Positions 31,580 to 41,110 of a stretch of 48,208 nucleotides of DNA are shown one piece after another. The stretch is from Caldithrix sp. (GTDB taxonomy: Bacteria; Zhuqueibacterota; Zhuqueibacteria; Thermofontimicrobiales; Sulfurfontimicrobiaceae): NCBI GenBank assembly GCA_020722815.1, contig DYKB01000056.1, positions 1 to 48,208 of the forward strand. Direction: 5' to 3'. The translations under genes were made by a program, and so were the position numbers. Within the stretch, counting starts at the first letter, position 1; each line of letters begins with the position of its first letter. The notes under the pieces were generated by a model, which worked only from the letters and a program-made list of their open reading frames with translations, had not been told where the DNA came from and did no database searches.

Positions 31580-33538
31580 TCAGAAAATATTTTGCCCGCA
31601 GATAGGACACTGTGGCGGATTTGGCGGTTTTATATTGATAAGCCGGGCAATTTCCTGTTTTCTTTTTTTGGTCAGGGATGTAATATTTGAAACAGCTTTC
31701 CCCAGCAGATGTCCCTGGACATAACGGACATAAAGTTCATTCACCAATTCTGACAGCGAAATTTTGATGAGTTCATCGACCCCTTCAACGATGATTTTCA
31801 TCCCACCAATGACCGAAATATTACTCAGCCCTTTTAAATAGCGAATCACCGCCTTGCCCAGGTTTTGTTCAAACAGCAGGATGTCACGGTCAATTTTAAT
31901 ATAGGTGGGCAGCAGTCGATTTAATCGGGAGATAGAAGCCCAGCCGACGCCAAAATCATCGATGGCAAATTGTACCCCGTATTGATGCGATAACCGATTC
32001 ATGTTGGTCCGGAAATCGTTTAAATAGTGGTTAATGCCGCCGTCGCCATTTATCGAAGTGGCCAGTGTTTTCTCGGAAATTTCCAGAATCAGGTGTCCAT
32101 CACTGGAGAGTAATTTTTCCTTTTTGAGATGTTCAAGTTCTTTTTTGTAAATCGTACGTAACATGCTGTCTGGATAGACATTTACCGAGAGTGGCAGCCT
32201 CTCATTGCGTTTGGCAATTTGTGGCATGTAGGTTTCCAGCGATTTTCGCAGGCAATAGAGATCGAGTTCGGTTTGAAATTGAACACCCCATAGCTCGGCC
32301 GCCTTAAATAGTCTTGCGGGCAGCCCGTTATAAGGACTTCCGGCCGGCCGGGCTAACGCCTCCCAATTGGAGATAAAAATATCATCCGGATTATTGGACA
32401 AGTGGAGAATTGGCTCGAAATGCATCTCAATATGTTTAAGCTCTTCACTAAAATCATGAAAGCGTCGGTTGTACATATTATTGCTGACATATTTATAAAC
32501 AAATTTTATCTCATCATAAATGGCGGAACGAACCGTAACTTCGGGTAATACTTTGCTGAATGAATTTGTAACCAGATAAAGCGAATTAAAAATGATGCCA
32601 ATGACATCCTCAAGTAGAAAAAATTCTGAGAAGCTTAAGATCAGGATCAATGCCTCTTCTGTGTGATCGACGATGGGGATAGCGATACAATTATTTTTTT
32701 TCAGGCCTTTCAGATTTAGATGATCGAGTTTCATGAAACATGATTTGCCGGGTTCAAAATTGGGAAAGATGAAATTTTTTATAAAGTGCTGAATGGTTTC
32801 GAAATTTTCATTCTTTTCCAGATATGAGGTACTATTTTCATAGACAATTGTATAGTCATTTCCATTTTTTCGCAGGTAATAAATCAACTCGGCGTTCATC
32901 ACCCGGCGTATCTCCTGCATAATAAAGATTGCCGGATCTCCATCCTGATGTTGAACCTGCCCGTCAAAATGAAGCAGCAGTTCATCAATAAAATTATCAT
33001 ATTTTTCCAATAAACTGGGAAGAGGTGTTAATAAAGAGTGACAGGGACTATTCTTCAATAAATAAGAGTTGGTATTTAATTCACAATCAATTGTTTTTGC
33101 CAGAAGCAGAAAATCAAAATAGCCCATATCTTCGACTGTCTTCTCCCCGATTTTTTTTAATACTTCACCCGAGAAAATATCCTTCCGATTATTTGCGGTG
33201 GTTTGATCATTTAATAAAGATGCAAATTCTTTGACTTCTTCAGGATTGATTTGTGAAAAAACGGGCAAAATTTTATTTTTTAATTTGCTTCGATCAGAAA
33301 AAATATTCAGTAACTCTCTTTTTGCCCATTTTCTTTTAAAAACATGTGGACTTAAAATAAGAATGCCATAACGTGCTGTTTCCAATCCTTGTTCTAAATC
33401 ATTTGGTAAATTGTAACTCTCAGCTAATTTGAAATCCCTTAAACAAACGTTGATGTTATATTTCGTTAGTTTTTTCGCTAATTGACAGGCAATTTCCTGA
33501 TCCTCGACGATATAACTGATAAAAATGTGGTAGCGCAT
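31580..33538 (-). CDS. TIR-GAF-EAL fusion protein (predicted c-di-GMP phosphodiesterase)
   Basis: The 652-residue soluble protein starts with a TIR domain (about 1-125): HIFISYIVEDQEIACQL, then YGILILSPHVFKRKWAKREL with conserved Trp71 and Glu75, the position of the catalytic glutamate in TIR NAD-hydrolases. A GAF-like region (about 185-330) follows. The EAL domain (about 370-625) keeps all eight expected catalytic residues: E393 (WEALAR), N453 (SVNVYP), E486 (LILEISE), D527/D528 (AIDDFGVG), K548 (IKID), E585 (VEGVDEL) and Q608 (VQGHLLG). A CPICGQNIF knuckle ends the protein. A GGAGG site precedes the ATG. It could couple a TIR activity or oligomerisation to c-di-GMP breakdown. I know of no described system of this form. 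Confidence 0.85.
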   Translation of the reverse strand: MRYHIFISYIVEDQEIACQLAKKLTKYNINVCLRDFKLAESYNLPNDLEQGLETARYGILILSPHVFKRKWAKRELLNIFSDRSKLKNKILPVFSQINPEEVKEFASLLNDQTTANNRKDIFSGEVLKKIGEKTVEDMGYFDFLLLAKTIDCELNTNSYLLKNSPCHSLLTPLPSLLEKYDNFIDELLLHFDGQVQHQDGDPAIFIMQEIRRVMNAELIYYLRKNGNDYTIVYENSTSYLEKNENFETIQHFIKNFIFPNFEPGKSCFMKLDHLNLKGLKKNNCIAIPIVDHTEEALILILSFSEFFLLEDVIGIIFNSLYLVTNSFSKVLPEVTVRSAIYDEIKFVYKYVSNNMYNRRFHDFSEELKHIEMHFEPILHLSNNPDDIFISNWEALARPAGSPYNGLPARLFKAAELWGVQFQTELDLYCLRKSLETYMPQIAKRNERLPLSVNVYPDSMLRTIYKKELEHLKKEKLLSSDGHLILEISEKTLATSINGDGGINHYLNDFRTNMNRLSHQYGVQFAIDDFGVGWASISRLNRLLPTYIKIDRDILLFEQNLGKAVIRYLKGLSNISVIGGMKIIVEGVDELIKISLSELVNELYVRYVQGHLLGKAVSNITSLTKKRKQEIARLINIKPPNPPQCPICGQNIF

Positions 33539-34005
33539 GTTCTGGCCTCCGTTCTATCAAATAAATCCTCACAATCTATATTCTCTATTGCTTTTCGCGA
33601 AATCGAATTGACAAGGCTTATTATCTATGATTACAGAATTGTAATAAAATTGACATAATAAAAATTAATCAAGCATTAACTGGCAATTCACTTCATCAAT
33701 TCAACCATATCTGTAAATTCATTTGAATTTCATGGTATTTATATTGTTTTTGTTAAAAATTAGATTGAATTAATATGAATTTTATTTAGAAAAAAATAAC
33801 ATACCGCCATTATTTACTTGAATAATCATAATTTTGTCAATTTATATTATTTTTTATTAAATGTCAATAAAAAAATTGAATCATATTGGCAAAATACTGC
33901 TTGTGAAATTGAGAATTGATGGCTGGTGGTTTTGCGATATTAAAAGGGAAACTCAATGCGAAAAAATAATCCAGGTAAGGGATAATTGAATTGATGAATC
34001 AGCCA
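33539..34005. other. AT-rich intergenic region between the TIR-EAL gene and the efflux operon
   Basis: The 467-bp gap holds no supportable gene. On the minus strand a TTGACA (33862-33867) and TAAATT (33839-33844) spaced by 17 bases could be the promoter of the TIR-EAL gene, with a second overlapping TTGACA at 33835-33840. The AT-rich base composition makes chance matches likely. Confidence 0.4.
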
Positions 34006-35133
34006 TTATTTAACACGTTTTTTAAATCGTAAAGCGCTGAGAGCCATGATAACAAGGCCGAAAGTCAGCATGATAACACCATCACGCCAGATATGTTGCA
34101 AGCCACTCCCTTTTAGGAATATTTCTCGAATTACCGCAATTAAATATCGCAGGGGATCGAGTTTGCTTAAAAATTGAATCCAGGCAGGCATATTTTCAAT
34201 TGGGATGAAGAAGCCGGAAAGAATTAAAATCAGCACCATAAAAAACCAACTTAAGAAAAGTGCCTGCATCTGGGTTTGAGAGAGGGTTGAAATAAAAATT
34301 CCGAATCCGAGAGTTGATAAAATATAGATCAGCAGATAGAGAAAAAGCAAGCCGATACTCCCGACGATGGGGATGCCAAACCAGAGTTTGGCCAGAATCA
34401 TGATGAAACTGGCGTCAACAAAGCTAATGATGATGTATGGGACCGTTTTCCCGATAATTAATTCTCTCGATTTAATGGGGGTTACCTGAAGTTGTTCCAA
34501 TGTGCCATCTTCCTTTTCGCGAACGATGGCAATAGCCGTAAAAAACATTGAAAAAACCGTCATTAACATGGCAACGATACCAGGAACCATGAAATTTACA
34601 CTTTCCAGGTTGGGATTATACCAGACTCGGGTTTCTGGTTCAATAAAATGGATGAGTTGCGCAATTTGTGGCTGCTGCTGAATGCGATTTACAAATAAAT
34701 TTTCAGCAAAAGCCCGCACTATCTGACTCAAATACCCCATGGCAATCTGGGAACTGTTTGCATCCTCACCATTTACCAGAATTTGGATTGGTACGCTTTG
34801 GTTCGAGTTTAGTTTCTGCTCGAAATCATTAGGAATAACCAGACCTACTTTCGCCTGACCGCTATCCAGGTGTTTCCCAATTCGCTGATAGCCTGCGGTC
34901 GATTGGAGCAATCGAAAATACCCACTTGTCGAAATTTTTTCTATCAAGTCGCGACTTGTAAACGATTGATCTTGATCACAGATGATAATCGAAATATTTT
35001 TTACATCAGTCGTCACCGCATAACCTAAAATAAACATCATCACAATTGGCATGAAAATCATTGCCCGGAGCAGGGCCCGGTCTCGAAAAAATTGTCTAAA
35101 TTCCTTATAAATTAAAAATTTAATTTTTCGCAT
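34006..35133 (-). CDS. ABC-2 type permease (YbhR-like), drug efflux operon
   Basis: Inner-membrane subunit of an ABC exporter. The 375-residue protein has one N-terminal helix (about 22-42), a large periplasmic loop (about 45-175) and five or six further helices. The ABC-2 motif IAIVREKEDGTLEQLQVTPI is at about 207-226. The order of elements matches E. coli YbhR/YbhS/YhiH-type permeases. It starts 2 bp after the paralogous permease upstream, with GGAG in between, and is last in the operon. Confidence 0.92.
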   Translation of the reverse strand: MRKIKFLIYKEFRQFFRDRALLRAMIFMPIVMMFILGYAVTTDVKNISIIICDQDQSFTSRDLIEKISTSGYFRLLQSTAGYQRIGKHLDSGQAKVGLVIPNDFEQKLNSNQSVPIQILVNGEDANSSQIAMGYLSQIVRAFAENLFVNRIQQQPQIAQLIHFIEPETRVWYNPNLESVNFMVPGIVAMLMTVFSMFFTAIAIVREKEDGTLEQLQVTPIKSRELIIGKTVPYIIISFVDASFIMILAKLWFGIPIVGSIGLLFLYLLIYILSTLGFGIFISTLSQTQMQALFLSWFFMVLILILSGFFIPIENMPAWIQFLSKLDPLRYLIAVIREIFLKGSGLQHIWRDGVIMLTFGLVIMALSALRFKKRVK

Positions 35134-35135
35134 TT

Positions 35136-36242
35136 TTACTCCAGTCTCGGCTTGAATCTTTTGGCACTAATTGCCAGAAATATCGTCCCCATGATTACCA
35201 GAAAAAGAACTTGTTCCCAGAGATATTGAATTCCGATTCCTTTTAAAATAATTCCACGCGAGATGATGAGAAAGTATTTTGCCGGGACAATGTAAGTAAT
35301 TGCTTGCAGAATTGGTGGCATACTTTCAATGGGGAAGATAAAGCCACTTAACAGCATCGATGGCATGACCGTTGTTACCAGGGTAATGAGCATGGCCACC
35401 CGTAAACTCGGTGCGACCGTGGAAATTAGTAAGCCATAACTCAGGGATGCGTAAATATAAACAATGGCTAAGGCCACTAATAAAATAACACTGCCGCGAA
35501 AGGGAACGCCAAACCAGAGCACCCCCACCAAAATGATGAATATTCCATCAAGAAAAGCCAGGAGGATATAGGGAAGCACTTTGCCAATCACGATTTCAGT
35601 CGCTTTGATTGGGGATACCAGAATCTGTTCCAGCGTGCCCATCTCTTTCTCTTTCGCAATTGCGATACATGTCAAAAGGGCTGAAATCATGATTAAGATC
35701 ATCGCGATGATGCCCGGGACAAAGAAGTAAATTGTTTTCAATTCCGGATTGTACCAGATATTGATGCGTATGTCCAGCGGCATTTGCAATTCAACAAAAC
35801 TGAGTTCAGTACTTAAGTCAACTGTAATCAGGGAAATATAATTTTTAATAATGGTCGCAGATTGCGAATTGCTGCCGTCGATTAGGACTTGAATCCGGGT
35901 TGTGAAATTTTTTTGAATTGATTCGGCATAATTCCTCGGAATGATTAACGCCATTTGTAAATTTCGTTCTTTTATCTGGCTTTCGATTTCGTCCAGTTTT
36001 TGATAATAATCGACCAGAACAAAATAACCGGAACTGGTAAATTTTTCAATGAGCATTCGACTTTTTGCGCTCTGGCTATAATCGATAACACCCATTTTAA
36101 TATTTTTTAAATCCGCATTGAAAGCATAGCCGAAAATGAGAATCATAAAAATCGGTAAAAAAAGGATAATCGTTAGCGATCGTGGATCGCGGATGATATG
36201 AATAAATTCTTTTCGAACTATGGGTATGATACGTGATTTCAT
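35136..36242 (-). CDS. ABC-2 type permease (YbhS-like), drug efflux operon
   Basis: A paralogue of the next permease, with one N-terminal helix, a large periplasmic loop and five or six C-terminal helices; the motif IAIAKEKEMGTLEQILVSPI is conserved. I chose the ATG at 36242 because it follows AAAGGAAAATA and gives MKSRIIPIVRKEF, the typical family start; an upstream start at 36335 would overlap the ATPase gene. The two permeases likely form a heterodimer driven by the two ATPases. The sequence gives no direct substrate clue. Confidence 0.92.
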   Translation of the reverse strand: MKSRIIPIVRKEFIHIIRDPRSLTIILFLPIFMILIFGYAFNADLKNIKMGVIDYSQSAKSRMLIEKFTSSGYFVLVDYYQKLDEIESQIKERNLQMALIIPRNYAESIQKNFTTRIQVLIDGSNSQSATIIKNYISLITVDLSTELSFVELQMPLDIRINIWYNPELKTIYFFVPGIIAMILIMISALLTCIAIAKEKEMGTLEQILVSPIKATEIVIGKVLPYILLAFLDGIFIILVGVLWFGVPFRGSVILLVALAIVYIYASLSYGLLISTVAPSLRVAMLITLVTTVMPSMLLSGFIFPIESMPPILQAITYIVPAKYFLIISRGIILKGIGIQYLWEQVLFLVIMGTIFLAISAKRFKPRLE

Positions 36243-36288
36243 TATTTTCCTTTCAATCCACCAATTAGCCTGTTTAATCATCAATTGA

Positions 36289-37026
36289 TTAATTTGACGT
36301 TCTGCGCTCAACCAGGTGGATAAAGATATCCTCAATTTTTTCAGAATGATATTGTATTTTTAAACGCGTGGGTGTATCCAGCGCAATAATTTTCCCATCA
36401 TACATAATTGACAGCCGGTTACAATATTCCGCTTCGTCCATATAATGTGTCGTGACAAATATCGTTTTGCCAGCAGCAGCCAGTTGATAAATAAACGCCC
36501 AGAATTCGCGTCGGGAGATTGGGTCAACACCGCCAGTTGGTTCATCCAAAAAGATAATGGCCGGATCATGGATAACCGCGCAACCCAATGCCAGCCGTTG
36601 TTTCCACCCCAGAGGGAGGGCACCGGTCAGTCGATTACCCCAGTCTTTCAAATGCATCTGTTCCAGAATTTTCTCTTCAGCCTCCTGAAGCTGGCTATTG
36701 GACAGATTATATACTCCGCCGAAAAAGCGAATATTTTCACGGATTGTCAGGTCATTGTAAAGTGAAAATTTCTGAGACATATAGCCAATGTTCTGCTTGA
36801 TTTTTTCAGATTCACGCATAATATCAAAATCACCGACCCGTCCCTCGCCAGCCGTTGGAAGCAAAAGGCCACAGAGTATTCGGATGGTCGTCGTTTTTCC
36901 TGCCCCGTTCGCCCCTAAAAAGCCAAAAATTTCGCCTTTATAGATATCGAACGATATGTCATCGACCGCGACAAACTGATTAAATTTTTTGGTTAAATTT
37001 CGGACTGTTACTGAATATGCAGACAT
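36289..37026 (-). CDS. ABC transporter ATPase with altered signature motif
   Basis: A 245-residue nucleotide-binding subunit. Walker A is GANGAGKT (38-45), Walker B is IIFLDEPTGG, and the H-switch is intact (His194 in VTTHYMDEAE). The ABC signature is LPLGW (137-141) instead of LSGGQ. This matches the second half of YbhF as I remember it. It probably pairs with the other ATPase in the operon, which has a normal signature but lacks the H-switch histidine. It lies between that ATPase (136 bp gap) and the permeases. Confidence 0.93.
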   Translation of the reverse strand: MSAYSVTVRNLTKKFNQFVAVDDISFDIYKGEIFGFLGANGAGKTTTIRILCGLLLPTAGEGRVGDFDIMRESEKIKQNIGYMSQKFSLYNDLTIRENIRFFGGVYNLSNSQLQEAEEKILEQMHLKDWGNRLTGALPLGWKQRLALGCAVIHDPAIIFLDEPTGGVDPISRREFWAFIYQLAAAGKTIFVTTHYMDEAEYCNRLSIMYDGKIIALDTPTRLKIQYHSEKIEDIFIHLVERRTSN

Positions 37027-37162
37027 AACGTCTCATTTCCTGTTTTACAATTTTTAAAAAATATAAAACTCATTTCCTTTTAAACATCAACAACAAAACG
37101 AATTCTTACGCATTATGTATGACGTTTTTTAAATTCATTAACCTTGCTCACGTAAACTACGC

Positions 37163-38074
37163 TTACTGCTTCATCAATTCTATAAAAATATCCTCAATGC
37201 CGGCAGGGATTAATTTTATCCGAATATTGTGATACCCCTGCTTTTCGAGAAATTGCCTGAGTTCAGTTTCAGGTTTATGATTTAAAGGAAATGCCAAATG
37301 CAATTTATCACCAAAAATTTGAATATTTTTAATATTATCGAAATTTTGAAGAACAGAAACCGCCTCAATGATTTTTTCAGCCCATACCTCTAACAGGGAA
37401 TAGGGGTAAAATTTCACCAATTCACCGGGTTTGCCAACTGTGAGAATTTTTCCTTTGTGCATAAATGCCACCTGATCGCATTTCAACGCTTCGTCCATAT
37501 AGGGGGTGGTGACAAAAATCGTCACCCCCTGATCTTTCAGTGATTTCAGGATGCGCCAGAATTCCCGACGGGATACGGGATCAACACCGGTTGTTGGCTC
37601 ATCCAGAAATAACAGCTCCGGTGTGTGAATTAAAGTGCATGAGAGCGCTAATTTTTGCTTCATTCCGCCGGAAAGTGCACTGGCACGTCGCCTTTGAAAC
37701 GGTCCTAATTTACTAAATGCCAGTAATTCCTGTAGGCGGGTTTCACGATCCTGATGCGGTACCTGAAACAGGTCAGCGAAAAAACGCATGTTTTCAGCTA
37801 CCGTTAAATCTGGGTAAAGCGAGAAACGCTGCGGCATATAACCTACTATCTGACGAATTGCCCGATAATCGTTTACCACATCCAGATTTTTGATGCGACA
37901 CGATCCGGTATCTGGTACCAGCAGGGTACCGAGTGTTCGAATGGTGGTGGTTTTGCCAGCACCGTCCGGACCCAGAAGACCAAACATTTCACCCTGATTA
38001 ACGGAGAGGTTAATCTGATCAACAGCTTTTATTTCACCATAGCTTTTAGAAAAATTTTCGATTTGAATGTACAT
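37163..38074 (-). CDS. ABC transporter ATPase lacking the H-switch histidine
   Basis: A 303-residue nucleotide-binding subunit with Walker A GPDGAGKT (35-42), a regular signature LSGGMKQ (134-140) and Walker B LLFLDEP. The H-switch position has proline (FVTTPYMDEA, P191). After the ATPase fold (about 220 residues) comes an 80-residue C-terminal extension ending in IEDIFIELM. The gene starts 35 bp after the HlyD gene. It corresponds to the first half of the fused YbhF ATPase; here the two halves are separate genes. Confidence 0.93.
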   Translation of the reverse strand: MYIQIENFSKSYGEIKAVDQINLSVNQGEMFGLLGPDGAGKTTTIRTLGTLLVPDTGSCRIKNLDVVNDYRAIRQIVGYMPQRFSLYPDLTVAENMRFFADLFQVPHQDRETRLQELLAFSKLGPFQRRRASALSGGMKQKLALSCTLIHTPELLFLDEPTTGVDPVSRREFWRILKSLKDQGVTIFVTTPYMDEALKCDQVAFMHKGKILTVGKPGELVKFYPYSLLEVWAEKIIEAVSVLQNFDNIKNIQIFGDKLHLAFPLNHKPETELRQFLEKQGYHNIRIKLIPAGIEDIFIELMKQ

Positions 38075-38109
38075 ATTTGTCGTTTATTTATAATAAGAAG
38101 ACATCAATA

Positions 38110-38994
38110 CTATTTTTTAAAAATGTCTGCCGGCATGCCAATTTTTAAAATTCCATCCGGATTTGGGACCAATAATTTGACTGCATAAACCAAATTGGTT
38201 CGGGCTTCTTTTGTTTGAACATTTTTAGGGGTAAATTCTGCTTTCGGCGAAATCCAGATAATTTTGCCCGCAAAAATTGTATCGGGGTAGGAATCGACCT
38301 GAATCGATAGTTCTTCCCCTAATTTTATTTTACCCAGATCAATTTCGGCAATATAAAGTTTGATTTCCATTTCATTTAAATTGGCAATCTGCACCAATGC
38401 GCCACCGGGATTAATAACTTCACCGGGTTCTTTCAATTTTTGAATAATAATGCCATCCAACGGTGAAACGACGGTTCCATCGGCAATTTGACGTTCCAAT
38501 AAAGCCGATTGAGCATCTAATTGTTCCTTTTTGGCGACTAGTGTTTGACTGCGTAAACGGGCGCTTTTTAAATTCTTTTCAGCTAATTCGTACTGACTTT
38601 GCAAATCATCCATCTGTTGTTGTGAAATTGACTTTTGATCAAAAAGTGTTTTGAAACGATCATAGCGTGTTTTAATATTTTCAAACTGAATTTGTGCCTG
38701 TTGTTCCTGTTCGCGGGCAATGGAAAGATTTAAATTCAGTTCATGCATTCCAGCTTCAATTGGCTGTTTTTGTAATTCAATTTTTTCCACATCAATTCGG
38801 GCAAGAATCTGATCTTTTTGAATGCTTTGACCTTCTTCAACAGGCATTTCGAGAATCTGTCCCAATGTCTGGGCACTTACCAGCACTTCGCGGGCTTCAA
38901 AAGTACCCGTTCCATAAATCTGGTAAACCGCTTTCTCACATTGTATGATGCTAACTGCCAGAATCAGCGGCAGAAACTTTAAAAAGTTTTTCAT
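38110..38994 (-). CDS. HlyD-family membrane fusion protein (YbhG-like)
   Basis: Periplasmic adaptor linking the ABC exporter to the TolC channel. The 294-residue protein has a signal sequence ending in SIIQC, so it may be a lipoprotein (Cys19). A split lipoyl-like barrel surrounds a long coiled-coil hairpin (about 75-165, rich in E, Q and K, for example FDQKSISQQQMDDLQSQYEL). The beta-barrel part shows DGIIIQKLKEPGEVINPGG and LYIAEIDLGKIKLGEEL. AGGAG precedes the ATG. It follows the TolC gene by 68 bp. Confidence 0.92.
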   Translation of the reverse strand: MKNFLKFLPLILAVSIIQCEKAVYQIYGTGTFEAREVLVSAQTLGQILEMPVEEGQSIQKDQILARIDVEKIELQKQPIEAGMHELNLNLSIAREQEQQAQIQFENIKTRYDRFKTLFDQKSISQQQMDDLQSQYELAEKNLKSARLRSQTLVAKKEQLDAQSALLERQIADGTVVSPLDGIIIQKLKEPGEVINPGGALVQIANLNEMEIKLYIAEIDLGKIKLGEELSIQVDSYPDTIFAGKIIWISPKAEFTPKNVQTKEARTNLVYAVKLLVPNPDGILKIGMPADIFKK

Positions 38995-39062
38995 GCGTCA
39001 CTCCTGGTATTTCTATCTTTTAATTTTTCGACTGGTCAGCTGAATATTATTTGTTGAATAAT

Positions 39063-40391
39063 TTAATTTGCATCGACTTCAGTGCGACAGGCGCGCAAGT
39101 AGTCATAATTTGCTATCTGGAGATCAATTTGATATTGAATTTTTTGCAAACGACTCCGGGTGAGTTCAGCTTCGGCATCCAGGTATTCGGAATTGGTGAT
39201 GATACCCTGTTGGTAGCGATTTTCGACAATTCGAAAATTTTCTTCAGCCTGATCCAGCATTTTTTGGGAAATCTGATATTGTTGCTGCGCCTCTTCTAGG
39301 CGTAAATGCGTTCTTTGAACATCGGCCTCGAGCATTTGCCGCACTTGTTGATAACCCAGCTCTAACTCTTTTGTTGCCACCAGGACCTGCTGAACACGAG
39401 CTGATTTCTTCCCCCAGTCCCAAATATTCCATTGCAGGTTTAAGCCGACAACCCAATAATCCATCCACTCATTGTGAATCTGATCCAAACCTGGCTTGCC
39501 ATAAATATAACGCCCAAATAAACCGATACCCGGCCAGTACGCACCTTGCAAGGCTTTCCGTCGAAAATCGAGCGCGTCCATCTGTTTTTTAAAGCCCAAT
39601 GCCTCGGCTTTTTGATCGGGATTTAAGGCGACTGCCGAATTTATATTGACCGCTGGCCATGCATCCGTTTGATAAATCGGTTGAATTTTTGTTTTTAAAT
39701 CCAGATTTAAAAGCAATGAAATGGCCATTTGTGCCAGTTCGATGTTTTTCTGTGCCTGCGTCAAGAGTAATTGCGCTTGTGAAAGCTTGACTTCGACCGT
39801 AAGCACTTCATTTTTGGTAACCTGGCCTTGTTGATAAAAATTATTTACATCTTTCAAATGTGCCTGAATTTGTTCTATGGATGTTTCGCTAACTTTTTTA
39901 AATTCAAGCGCTTTGATTAAATTAAAAAAGCCTTTTTGGGCTTCAAACTGAATTCGATTCTTTTGGACACGATACTGCCACCGGGCGGCCAAAAAATCCT
40001 GATGGGCGGCTTTTGTCGAATTTGAGATCATCCCGCCCATAAAAATGGGTTGACTGATTCCCAATGCAAACTCATAACTATCATAATCACCAAAGCGTAT
40101 TTTTGGGGACGGTATTGCAAATGGCAGGTTCGGGATGGAAAAATTTATTTCCATCACGTCACTGATTCGTTTATAACCTGTCTGAAAATCCGCCGAAGCC
40201 CATTTGGGGGATTGGGCTTCCTGCTGCGCCGCCTTAAAACGTGCGATTTTTTGATGCTCACGTTTCAAATCCAGATTTTCTTTTAATACCATCTCGACGA
40301 CATTTTCCAATGTTATCGTTATCACTTTTGATTGTGAAGAAAGAAGTAATGGCGTCATCAAAAAAATGACTCCTATTTTAAACCACTGCAT
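39063..40391 (-). CDS. TolC-family outer-membrane efflux protein
   Basis: Outer-membrane channel for the efflux system. The roughly 442-residue protein has a signal peptide (IGVIFLMTPLLLSSQS). It shows the two-fold repeated TolC organisation: long helices (NVVEMVLKENLDLKREHQK; later QMLEADVQRTHLRLEEAQQQ) and barrel strands (YEFALGISQPIFMGG; YWVVGLNLQWNIWDWG). The ATG at 40391 lies 6 bp behind GGAGG; an ATG at 40397 touches that site. It starts about 13 bp after tetR. Confidence 0.93.
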   Translation of the reverse strand: MQWFKIGVIFLMTPLLLSSQSKVITITLENVVEMVLKENLDLKREHQKIARFKAAQQEAQSPKWASADFQTGYKRISDVMEINFSIPNLPFAIPSPKIRFGDYDSYEFALGISQPIFMGGMISNSTKAAHQDFLAARWQYRVQKNRIQFEAQKGFFNLIKALEFKKVSETSIEQIQAHLKDVNNFYQQGQVTKNEVLTVEVKLSQAQLLLTQAQKNIELAQMAISLLLNLDLKTKIQPIYQTDAWPAVNINSAVALNPDQKAEALGFKKQMDALDFRRKALQGAYWPGIGLFGRYIYGKPGLDQIHNEWMDYWVVGLNLQWNIWDWGKKSARVQQVLVATKELELGYQQVRQMLEADVQRTHLRLEEAQQQYQISQKMLDQAEENFRIVENRYQQGIITNSEYLDAEAELTRSRLQKIQYQIDLQIANYDYLRACRTEVDAN

Positions 40392-40404
40392 AATCATCCT
40401 CCAC

Positions 40405-41037
40405 TCACTTTTGGGAAGGTTTCAGGATTCCATATAATAAAAGATCACCTACGGCTTTTTTTCGTTCCTCCAGAAATGTTGTTTCGTTTTCTGTAATTCC
40501 CGGAAAAATTTTACTAAAAAGTGGAAACGCAAGAAAGAAAAAAACATTCATCGAAATAACGCTGATAATCGTTTGCATCGGATTATGTTCCCGTATTGTC
40601 CCTTCTTCCATGCCCTTCAGGATTACCTGGATAAAACGTTCCGGAAATTGAAATCCTTTTTTAATCGCCTGTTCAAAGTTTTCAAAAAAGGTTTCGTTCC
40701 CGCGTAATAATTCATATCCCAACAGTTTTAAAAAATCACGATTTTGATGAATAAAATTAATATGTTGTTCAATGAAAAAACGGATTTGTTCTTCGACTGG
40801 ATGCGTACTATTGATAATATTCGTTACGGTCTGGAAAAACTGGGAAAATGTTGATCGAATAATTTCTTGATATAAATTTTCTTTATTGCGATAATAATAA
40901 TGCAGCAAAGCCTTGTTCACACCGGCACGATCGGCGATCTCCTGCATTCTGGCCCCGTCAAGTCCCTTTTCAACGAACACCTGCCGGGCCGCATTTAATA
41001 TTTTTGCTCGCGTATCTTCTGTTTCGATTGGTGACAT
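40405..41037 (-). CDS. TetR-family repressor of the efflux operon (CecR-like)
   Basis: A 210-residue regulator with an N-terminal helix-turn-helix (about 10-55, ILNAARQVFVEKGLDGARMQ, then EIADRAGVNKALLHYYYRNK) and a C-terminal ligand-binding helical domain. It is the first gene of the seven-gene efflux operon, the arrangement of E. coli cecR-ybhGFSR. Two direct repeats and an overlapping palindrome lie between its promoter and its ATG, so it probably represses its own operon until it binds a ligand. The ATG has no strong ribosome site. Confidence 0.93.
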   Translation of the reverse strand: MSPIETEDTRAKILNAARQVFVEKGLDGARMQEIADRAGVNKALLHYYYRNKENLYQEIIRSTFSQFFQTVTNIINSTHPVEEQIRFFIEQHINFIHQNRDFLKLLGYELLRGNETFFENFEQAIKKGFQFPERFIQVILKGMEEGTIREHNPMQTIISVISMNVFFFLAFPLFSKIFPGITENETTFLEERKKAVGDLLLYGILKPSQK

Positions 41038-41055
41038 GTTTTTAAATTTATTAAA

Positions 41056-41110
41056 TTAACCAGTTGATTTAACCAAAAAGTTTAACCATTTGATTTAACT
41101 ATATGGTTAT
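41056..41110 (-). promoter_or_regulatory. Repeated operator of the efflux operon
   Basis: TTAACCAGTTGATTTAAC (41056-41073) and TTAACCATTTGATTTAAC (41082-41099) are direct repeats matching at 17 of 18 positions with a 26-bp period. A further ATGGTTA (41103-41109) makes an inverted pair with TAACCAT (41083-41089). They lie from the transcription start to just ahead of the tetR ATG, where bound TetR would block transcription. Confidence 0.65.
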
